DNA of 64,000 nucleotides, from NCBI GenBank assembly GCA_965657545.1, contig CBFHOG010000006.1, positions 1-64,000 on the forward strand, written 5' to 3'. This DNA is from UBA7446 sp965657545 (GTDB lineage: Bacteria; Bacteroidota; Bacteroidia; Flavobacteriales; Flavobacteriaceae). Every line of letters begins with the position of its first letter. Position 1 is the first letter of the stretch. Below are positions 9,434 through 15,258 of this stretch, piece after piece. Below the pieces are notes generated by a model that was not told the origin of the DNA, searched no databases, and worked only from the letters and a program-made list of their open reading frames with translations. A program made the position numbers and the translations under genes.

Positions 9434-9916
9434 TTATTTCAAATTCTGCGTATAATCGCCACTGCGTGTGGTATAATTAATTTTTAACGCATTAACCTTT
9501 CTCAATTCTTGCTTGATATCAGTGATGAGTCCCATGTTGGTTTCACCATCTACCTTAAGGGCTGTAGTGAGGACATTTTGCAACTCTTGACGTTTAGAAG
9601 CACGCTCTGCGAGTACAAACGCGCCAACATCTTGCACAGTGGCAAACTTATCGTTCAACTGGATTTTCGCCTGGGTACCAAACTTTTCTTGATAACGATC
9701 ACTTGGCTTTCCAGCATATATATACATTACACGGTCTTTTTTATCTAGCTTTTGCACTTGGTCTGCTGCAGGAAGCGTATTGGCTACCATTAACGTACTA
9801 TCGCGCATTACGGTTGCTACCATAAAAAAGAATAAAAGCATAAATACAATATCTGGTAAAGATGCTGTAGAAATTGCGGGTAATTCGCCCCCTTTTTTCT
9901 TTTTAAACTTAGACAT
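9434..9916 (-). CDS. exbD: ExbD/TolR-family proton channel subunit (second copy)
   Basis: 160 residues: a short basic cytoplasmic N-terminus, one membrane helix (about 20-42) carrying the essential aspartate in the LPDIVFMLLFFF motif, and a periplasmic domain with the typical beta-alpha fold. With ExbB it forms the proton-driven motor that powers TonB. It lies one base downstream of the other exbD gene, consistent with a mixed ExbD pair. It is the last gene before a strong terminator. Confidence 0.9.
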   Translation of the reverse strand: MSKFKKKKGGELPAISTASLPDIVFMLLFFFMVATVMRDSTLMVANTLPAADQVQKLDKKDRVMYIYAGKPSDRYQEKFGTQAKIQLNDKFATVQDVGAFVLAERASKRQELQNVLTTALKVDGETNMGLITDIKQELRKVNALKINYTTRSGDYTQNLK

Positions 9917-9917
9917 A

Positions 9918-10541
9918 CTAATTTGTTTTTGAGGGTTCAGCTTCAGATAACTTCTGTGGCAATAACTTCTTTATGGCGTCAATTTTAGGTTTTAACGCTT
10001 CCTTTTCGGAAGAAGAAGTTCGTGGGTCAGAATACTTGCTGTCTGCTTCTACAAACGAGAGTCCAACACTTGGATAGAGTCGTGCAAACTCACGGTTACG
10101 CAATTCGTTGTAGGCAGCAACCAACTCGTTTTGAACAGCTATATAAACTTTGTAATCTGTTTCACGGTCATTTTTTAATGAAATCACGGCTTTATCAGGG
10201 TTGTCAGACGAACTGGTATCGCGAGCACCTTGACAGAAATCACATGCATCTTTGCCTTTACCACCTCCGTTGTCCAAAAAGGCAACAGCTGCAGCACGCA
10301 ATTCACTGATTTCCATTGGCTTTTCTTCTACCAAGAGATCGTTGTTTTTATTTACCACTACAGTAAAAATATTTCTCTCTTTAATTACAGGTGGATCAAC
10401 AACATCTTCCATGGGAGGTAACTTACGATTAAGACCAGAATCGGTTTCAATTGTAGTGGTTACCAAAAAGAAGATAAGCAGCAAGAAAGCGATATCCGCC
10501 ATGGACCCTGCATTCACTTCGGGTGCAGATCTTTTTGCCAT
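9918..10541 (-). CDS. exbD: ExbD/TolR-family proton channel subunit with enlarged periplasmic domain
   Basis: 207 residues, longer than the usual 130-160. The membrane helix has the conserved aspartate (MADIAFLLLIFFLV). The periplasmic part carries an insert of about 40 residues with a DACDFC (CxxC) motif and a Ser/Asp-rich stretch, then a polar tail rich in Lys and Glu. Paired in the operon with a shorter ExbD. The insert suggests a redox-sensitive or metal-binding loop, which is inference only. Start supported by the KRSAPEVNAGSMADIAF pattern just before the membrane helix. Confidence 0.88.
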   Translation of the reverse strand: MAKRSAPEVNAGSMADIAFLLLIFFLVTTTIETDSGLNRKLPPMEDVVDPPVIKERNIFTVVVNKNNDLLVEEKPMEISELRAAAVAFLDNGGGKGKDACDFCQGARDTSSSDNPDKAVISLKNDRETDYKVYIAVQNELVAAYNELRNREFARLYPSVGLSFVEADSKYSDPRTSSSEKEALKPKIDAIKKLLPQKLSEAEPSKTN

Positions 10542-10547
10542 AACTCC

Positions 10548-10994
10548 TTATTTAAAAAATCGCTTAACTCCTGAGAATACCATCGTTCCAACAGCAACAA
10601 CTGCTAAAATGTAAAAAGTGCGTAAACCTGTTCCTACCCAGCGTGAGCCAGATGCAGAAAGCATTTCACCATCTTTTAAAGGTGTTTCTACGCCTTCAGA
10701 AAACAAGAAAGATATCACCACAACCAAGGCAAAAGCAGCTATCGAAATAAGGGCTTTTTTAAGTTTTGCCCCATTAGATGCAAGTGATGCTAGCGATGAT
10801 ACTACAGTAATGATAACAACTATAGCCAATATGGCTAATGCGAGTGTAATCATAGGAGATACAGACGAAAAGTCGCCTGCTAAGCCATCCATTTCAATGA
10901 CATCATCGCCTTTAGATAGAATGGTAACTTGAAAAATCAAGCCCAACACACCCAAGACAAGTGCCACAATTTTTGTTATTTTTTGAATATTCAT
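10548..10994 (-). CDS. Four-helix membrane protein of the ExbB-ExbD operon
   Basis: 148 residues with four hydrophobic segments (about 8-28, 45-70, 83-103, 120-142) and a basic C-terminus (VKRFFK). I do not recognise a named family. Its place between exbB and exbD, 6 bases before exbD, points to a role in the same proton-channel complex or its assembly. This position is conserved in my knowledge of flavobacterial exb clusters, but its function is unknown. Confidence 0.75.
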   Translation of the reverse strand: MNIQKITKIVALVLGVLGLIFQVTILSKGDDVIEMDGLAGDFSSVSPMITLALAILAIVVIITVVSSLASLASNGAKLKKALISIAAFALVVVISFLFSEGVETPLKDGEMLSASGSRWVGTGLRTFYILAVVAVGTMVFSGVKRFFK

Positions 10995-11012
10995 AATATG
11001 TTGTTTTATGAA

Positions 11013-11810
11013 TTATTTCTGGTTTGCTACAAGAAGGTCAATCAACGTGATAGACGCATCTTCCATATCGTTTACAATACTGTCAATTTTTGCAATGATG
11101 TAGTTGTAAAAAATTTGAAGAATAATCGCAACAATAAGACCAAATACTGTTGTTAAGAGGGCTACTTTAATACCTCCAGCAACAAGAGATGGTTGCATAT
11201 CTCCAGCAGCTTCAATTTTATCAAAGGCTTGAATCATACCAATTACCGTACCCATAAATCCAAGCATCGGAGCAAGTGCGATAAAAAGTGAAATCCATGA
11301 TACATTCTTTTCAAGCTGTCCCATTTGAACACCTCCATAAGCTACAACTGCTTTTTCGGCACTTTCTACCCCTTCACCAGAACGATCTAGTCCTTGATAG
11401 AAAATAGAGGCAACAGGTCCTTTGGTGTTTCGGCAAACTTCCTTTGCAGCTTCAACGCCACCTGCAGATAACGCCTCCTCTACAGAAGCAGTTAGTTTTG
11501 CTGTGTTTGTTGTTGCTAGATTTAAAAAGATAATACGCTCAATGGCGATAGCAAGACCTAAAATCAAACACAAAAGAACAATCCCCATAAATCCAGGACC
11601 TCCTTCAATAAATCTTTTCTTTAATTCTTGTGTGAAACCTGCTTTTTGTGGAGCAGCAGGTTGTGGTTGTTCTTGTACAGCTTCGGGAGCAGCTTCAGCA
11701 GCAACTTCAGTTTCTTGAACTGCTAGTGTGTCTGTTTCTTGTGCAAACGCATTTGGCATAACTGCCATAAGACAAAGTGCTAAGACGGTAAGGGAAAAAA
11801 AACGTTTCAT
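11013..11810 (-). CDS. exbB: ExbB/TolQ/MotA-family proton channel protein
   Basis: 265 residues. A signal-like N-terminus (1-23) and a Pro/Ala/Gln-rich linker (about 35-55) precede the three-helix MotA/TolQ/ExbB core: helix 1 near 75-95, helices 2 and 3 near 165-230, with the GFMGTVIGMIQAF and LLTTVFGLIVAI motifs. The N-terminal extension is typical of Bacteroidetes ExbB. It is the first gene of a four-gene operon, with a plausible TTG/TATATTTA promoter about 45 bases upstream. Confidence 0.92.
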   Translation of the reverse strand: MKRFFSLTVLALCLMAVMPNAFAQETDTLAVQETEVAAEAAPEAVQEQPQPAAPQKAGFTQELKKRFIEGGPGFMGIVLLCLILGLAIAIERIIFLNLATTNTAKLTASVEEALSAGGVEAAKEVCRNTKGPVASIFYQGLDRSGEGVESAEKAVVAYGGVQMGQLEKNVSWISLFIALAPMLGFMGTVIGMIQAFDKIEAAGDMQPSLVAGGIKVALLTTVFGLIVAIILQIFYNYIIAKIDSIVNDMEDASITLIDLLVANQK

Positions 11811-11853
11811 TTATAAATTATTTCGGTTTTATATTGATTTAATTTGATGACGC

Positions 11854-11880
11854 TAAATATATAAAAAATACTTTACGCAA
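11854..11880 (-). promoter_or_regulatory. Candidate promoter of the exbB operon
   Basis: On the minus strand TTG (11880-11878) is followed by a 16-base spacer and TATATTTA (11861-11854), a near match to the TTG ... TAnnTTTG promoter. It lies between the tRNA gene and exbB. Confidence 0.45.
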
Positions 11881-11883
11881 TCG

Positions 11884-11972
11884 CAGAGAGGAAGGGATTC
11901 GAACCCTCGATTCCGCGATAACGGAATACACACTTTCCAGGCGTGCGCCTTCGACCACTCGGCCACCTCTCT
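11884..11972 (-). tRNA. tRNA-Ser, anticodon GGA
   Basis: A complete class II tRNA on the minus strand: 7-bp acceptor stem AGAGAGG/CCTCTCT, D arm with GGCCGAGTGG, anticodon loop CTGGAAA (anticodon GGA), a long variable arm with a stem (TTCCG/CGGAA), TPsiC arm GGTTCGAATCC, and discriminator G as expected for serine. The CCA tail is not encoded. Confidence 0.97.
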
Positions 11973-12024
11973 AATTTGGGCACTAATATCGAAAAAAATA
12001 ATGTCAAAAAAATGATAAAAAAAC

Positions 12025-12789
12025 TTAAATCCTGAACAATTTTTTGGCGTTTTGAGTTGTTATTTTGGACATTTCTTTTACAGAAATCCCGTAAACAGCT
12101 GCCATTTTAGCCAAAATTAATGGCAAAAAAGAAGACTCATTGCGCTTGCCGCGGTGGGGAGTTGGTGCCAAATAGGGCGAATCCGTTTCCAAAACGACAG
12201 ATGCTAAAGGAATTTGCACTAAAGTTTCCGAAAGTCCCGCATTTTTAAACGTCACTACCCCACCAATACCTATATACATATTAAGGTCAATGGCGCGCTG
12301 CGCCTGCTGCGCATTTCCGGTAAAGCAATGAAACACCCCTCGCAACTTGGCGTTATTTACGCCCTCTAAAACTTCAAAAATTTCGTCAAAAGCTTCTCGG
12401 CAATGAATCACAATCGGCAAATCAAACTCCAATGCCCACGCTATTTGTTGGGCAAATGCCTCTTGCTGCTCCTTTTTGAAGGTTTTATCCCAATATAAAT
12501 CCATACCAATTTCGCCAACTGCCACAAATTGGTGTTGCTTCAATTGGGCATATACATGTGCCAATTCTTCGTTAACAGTGTCGCCAACATGTGTGGGATG
12601 CAATCCCATCATCAAATGCATATTATTGGGGTAATCGCGTTTAAGTGCATGCATAGCTTCAGTTGATTCGGAATCAATGGCAGGCAATACAAACTGTAAA
12701 ACACCAGCTTCCATAGCCCGTTTAATGACTTCTGCGCGGTCGGTATCAAACTCTTTTACGTATAAATGGGTGTGCGTATCTATAAGCAT
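12025..12789 (-). CDS. tatD: TatD-family metal-dependent hydrolase/DNase
   Basis: 254 residues from the ATG at 12789, which gives the family start MLIDTHTHLY; an upstream in-frame start would run into the promoter region. Metal ligands are visible: DTHTH near the N-terminus, EIGMD (about 85-95), HCREAFDE and FHCFTG, and the final ETDSPYLAP. TatD/YcfH proteins are TIM-barrel hydrolases with 3'-5' exonuclease or D-aminoacyl-type activity. A TATTTTTG box sits 4 bases before the start. Divergent from the broken aspartyl protease gene. Confidence 0.92.
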   Translation of the reverse strand: MLIDTHTHLYVKEFDTDRAEVIKRAMEAGVLQFVLPAIDSESTEAMHALKRDYPNNMHLMMGLHPTHVGDTVNEELAHVYAQLKQHQFVAVGEIGMDLYWDKTFKKEQQEAFAQQIAWALEFDLPIVIHCREAFDEIFEVLEGVNNAKLRGVFHCFTGNAQQAQRAIDLNMYIGIGGVVTFKNAGLSETLVQIPLASVVLETDSPYLAPTPHRGKRNESSFLPLILAKMAAVYGISVKEMSKITTQNAKKLFRI

Positions 12790-12826
12790 GGCGCAAAAAT
12801 ACACCAATGGCTTGTATATTTACCCC
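12790..12826. promoter_or_regulatory. Compact divergent promoter region between tatD and aspartyl protease
   Basis: Only 37 bases separate the two start codons. On the minus strand TATTTTTG ends 4 bases from the tatD ATG; on the plus strand TATATTTA (12815-12822) ends 4 bases from the protease ATG. Both arrangements predict near-leaderless transcripts. Confidence 0.5.
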
Positions 12827-13270
12827 ATGATTCACACCTTATCCACTCTTTTAGGTCGCAAAGGCTATGTACGAGTTCCACTCAAAAAAGTGACTTCTGG
12901 CCATTATATATGTAATATTATCCTAAATGGTATTCCAGGTATATTCATTGTGGACTCGGGAGCTTCGCACACTTGTGTTGCGTTAGATAAGGAAACGCAT
13001 TTTTCACTCAACTCCACCAAAGCGGAAAAGTAAGCCGCCTCGGCAAGTAGTGCCGATATGGACACCCGACAAAGTGCCGAAAACCATTTGCGTATTGGAA
13101 ACTGGGAGCATTTCAAACAGGAACTTATTTTATTTGATATGACTACAGTAAACGAGGCACTTGCGCATCTAAACGAAGAAACTGTTGATGGTATTTTAGG
13201 AGCAGATGTGCTGCATCAGGCTAAAGCCGTTTTGGATTACCGCCGTAGTGGATTGTATTTGATGCGTTAA
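12827..13270 (+). pseudogene. Retropepsin-like aspartyl protease interrupted by an in-frame stop
   Basis: The frame from ATG 12827 encodes a basic N-terminus and the catalytic motif IVDSGASHT, then a TAA at 13031-13033. The same frame continues without a shift (AASASSADMDTRQSAENH) to VDGILGADVLHQAKAVLDY and ends at 13270. Together the two halves make the usual about 147-residue single-domain flavobacterial aspartyl protease, with one nonsense codon in place of a sense codon. The 5' piece would be 68 residues and lacks the second hydrophobic lobe. A sequencing error, recent inactivation or readthrough could explain this. Otherwise the coding looks intact. Confidence 0.75.
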
Positions 13271-13274
13271 TATC

Positions 13275-13305
13275 TTTGTTTCTCGATATATAATTATTAT
13301 TTTTG
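13275..13305 (+). promoter_or_regulatory. Canonical promoter of the HTH antitoxin-like gene
   Basis: TTTG (13275-13278), 19-base spacer, TATTTTTG (13298-13305): a full match to the Bacteroidetes TTTG/TAnnTTTG promoter. The start codon lies 19 bases downstream of the -7 box. Confidence 0.65.
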
Positions 13306-13324
13306 ATACAAATAGTATTAAAAA

Positions 13325-13621
13325 ATGTATAAAGAAGTATTGTTTTACAGACATTTTGTAGATAATCTTCCTAGTCGAATCAAAAAAAGCAATTTCAAAG
13401 CTTCAAAATTTGTAACGAAAACGGGGATTTCTAAAGCATCATTCTACAAAAAACTTAGGGAAAACAGTTTTAACCTGAAAGAAGTTGAACAAATTGCAAA
13501 AGTGTTATATGCTGAGGAAATGATTGACAAAAAAATACGGCAAAGTGAAGCAGATATCGCTGCGGGTAGAACGTTATCTGAATCAGAATCTGCACAACAG
13601 ATTTTACAAAAACTTAGCTAA
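13325..13621 (+). CDS. Small helix-turn-helix protein, probable antitoxin
   Basis: 98 residues. The first two thirds look like a helix-turn-helix DNA-binding domain (KFVTKTGISKASFYKKLRENSFNLKEVEQIAKVL). The C-terminal tail (SEADIAAGRTLSESESAQQILQKL) has the pattern seen at the C-terminus of many type II antitoxins that binds the toxin. It has its own canonical promoter. Its 3' end overlaps by 18 bases the 3' end of a convergent RelE/ParE-like gene. Calling it the partner of that toxin is inference from adjacency; a repressor without a partner is possible. Confidence 0.65.
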   Translation: MYKEVLFYRHFVDNLPSRIKKSNFKASKFVTKTGISKASFYKKLRENSFNLKEVEQIAKVLYAEEMIDKKIRQSEADIAAGRTLSESESAQQILQKLS

Positions 13622-13918
13622 ATAGTAAGTGCGTGCGTCAACCACCTCCAAAATATATAAATCGGATTGGGTAAATCTGTAAAATATCGAGGTGTGTTTT
13701 TGACACACGAACTTTCGTATAACTCCTTTCCAAACCGTACCTAACTCGGGCATATGAGCTAACATTTGAAAAACATCCGTCAAAGCGTGAACATAAGCAA
13801 CGGCAACAGTCTTTGAAAATTGATGTTTTAAATAAAGTGTGATTTCTAAACGTCCTTGCTGTGCAGCAGTGGTAATATGAAGATGAAGGGGCAAAGGCAT
13901 ACCCAAATATAACTTCAT
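13604..13918 (-). CDS. RelE/ParE-superfamily toxin-like protein
   Basis: 104 residues. The pattern fits the ParE/RelE fold: two N-terminal helices (AAQQGRLEITLYLKHQFSKTVAVAYVHAL, in which spacing of hydrophobic residues fits), the LAHMPELG turn, and a C-terminal sheet with RKFVCQKHTSIFYRF and LYILEVVDAR. ParE-type toxins act on gyrase and RelE-type on ribosome-bound mRNA; which applies cannot be told. Unusually it lies tail-to-tail with the antitoxin-like gene rather than in one operon. No clear promoter upstream. Confidence 0.65.
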   Translation of the reverse strand: MKLYLGMPLPLHLHITTAAQQGRLEITLYLKHQFSKTVAVAYVHALTDVFQMLAHMPELGTVWKGVIRKFVCQKHTSIFYRFTQSDLYILEVVDARTYYLAKFL

Positions 13919-13990
13919 TTTTGAAATCGTAATACTTAAACAAACTCAATGCTGTTTAAAGCAACTGAATTAAAAGATGCAAGAGGATCC

Positions 13991-14038
13991 TATTACCTAT
14001 TCACTATTACCTATTCACTATTGCCTACTCGCTATCGT
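13991..14038. repeat. Short tandem repeat at the 3' end of sucB
   Basis: TATTACCTATTCAC occurs twice in tandem (13991-14004, 14005-14018) and is followed by a degenerate third copy (14019-14032) and a fragment. The array abuts the sucB stop codon. Similar CTATTACCTATTCAC arrays occur between flavobacterial genes; no function is known to me. Confidence 0.8.
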
Positions 14039-15241
14039 CTAAAGTTCCAACGCTTTTTTAGCATCGCCGTCCATTAAAAGTGCAATAGGGTCTTCAAGTG
14101 CTTCTTTTACTGCTACTAAAAAACCAACACTTTCACGTCCATCAACAATACGGTGATCGTAAGATAAGGCTACATACATCATGGGGCGAATTTCTACTTT
14201 GCCGTTTACAGCAACAGGACGCTCTATAATATTATGCATTCCCAAAATTCCCGATTGCGGTGGGTTAATAATCGGGGTAGAAAGCATAGAGCCAAATACA
14301 CCACCATTTGAAATGGTAAACGTACCGCCAGTCATGTCATCCACGGTTATTTTGCCATCGCGAGCACGAATGGCAAGACGCTTAATTTCAGCTTCAATTT
14401 CTCTAAAATTCATATCTTCTGCGTTACGCACTACGGGCACCATAAGTCCTTTTGGACCGGATACTGCAACACTGATATCGCAGTAATCGTACAAAATTTG
14501 TTCGTTGCCGTCAATCATGGAATTTACATCGGGGAATGCTTTTAGTGCACGCACTACGGCTTTGGTGAAAAAGCTCATAAACCCGAGTCCTACGCCGTGT
14601 TTTTCTTTAAATATTTCTTTGTACTCCGCGCGAAGTGCAAAAATTGGCGACATATCTACTTCGTTAAACGTGGTGAGCATGGCTGTTTCGTTTTTGGCAG
14701 CCACCAATCGTTCTGCTACTTTACGACGCAACATGGACATTTTCTTACGTGCTGATGGGCGTTCGCCAGCTGGCGTACCCATAGACGGTACTGCTTTAAT
14801 AGCGTCTTCTTTGGTGATTCGTCCATCGCGACCTGTCCCTGAAATGACCGTTGTATCCAATCCTTTTTCGGCAATTATTTTTCGTGCAGCTGGAGAAGCC
14901 GTTCCCGTTGCGTAGGTGGTTTCTTGTGTAGCAGCAGGGGCAGCTTGTGGTGCAGCCGCTACTTTTTCAGGTGCAGCTTTTGTTTCTTGTCCATCGGGTT
15001 TAGGTGCAGCCGTATCAATATGACAAACTACCGCGCCCACAGCAACGGCATCGCCTTCTTCTGCCTTAAGGGTAATCACACCACTTTCTTCAGCGGGGAG
15101 TTCTAATGTTGCTTTGTCTGAATCAACTTCGGCAATGGCTTGATCTTTTTCGACATAATCGCCATCGCTAACCAACCATTCTGCGATTTCTACTTCTGAG
15201 ATGGATTCGCCCGGAGAGGGCACTTTCATTTCTAAAATCAT
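14039..15241 (-). CDS. sucB: Dihydrolipoyllysine-residue succinyltransferase (E2 of 2-oxoglutarate dehydrogenase)
   Basis: 400 residues. Lipoyl domain at 1-75 with the lipoyl-lysine in EVDSDKATLE (Lys43), an Ala/Pro-rich linker (about 85-110), a peripheral-subunit-binding domain (about 115-150, ASPAARKIIAEKGLD) and a catalytic acyltransferase domain with the active-site motif YDHRIVDGRE (His about 363). It transfers succinyl groups to CoA within the 2-oxoglutarate dehydrogenase complex of the TCA cycle. It lies 17 bases downstream of sucA on the same strand. Confidence 0.96.
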   Translation of the reverse strand: MILEMKVPSPGESISEVEIAEWLVSDGDYVEKDQAIAEVDSDKATLELPAEESGVITLKAEEGDAVAVGAVVCHIDTAAPKPDGQETKAAPEKVAAAPQAAPAATQETTYATGTASPAARKIIAEKGLDTTVISGTGRDGRITKEDAIKAVPSMGTPAGERPSARKKMSMLRRKVAERLVAAKNETAMLTTFNEVDMSPIFALRAEYKEIFKEKHGVGLGFMSFFTKAVVRALKAFPDVNSMIDGNEQILYDYCDISVAVSGPKGLMVPVVRNAEDMNFREIEAEIKRLAIRARDGKITVDDMTGGTFTISNGGVFGSMLSTPIINPPQSGILGMHNIIERPVAVNGKVEIRPMMYVALSYDHRIVDGRESVGFLVAVKEALEDPIALLMDGDAKKALEL

Positions 15242-15258
15242 AATTACTCTTTAATGCG

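Noticed and set aside
13638..13949. Second minus-strand frame over the toxin gene
   Set aside because: Shifted frame over a gene that already fits the RelE/ParE pattern; no recognisable motif.
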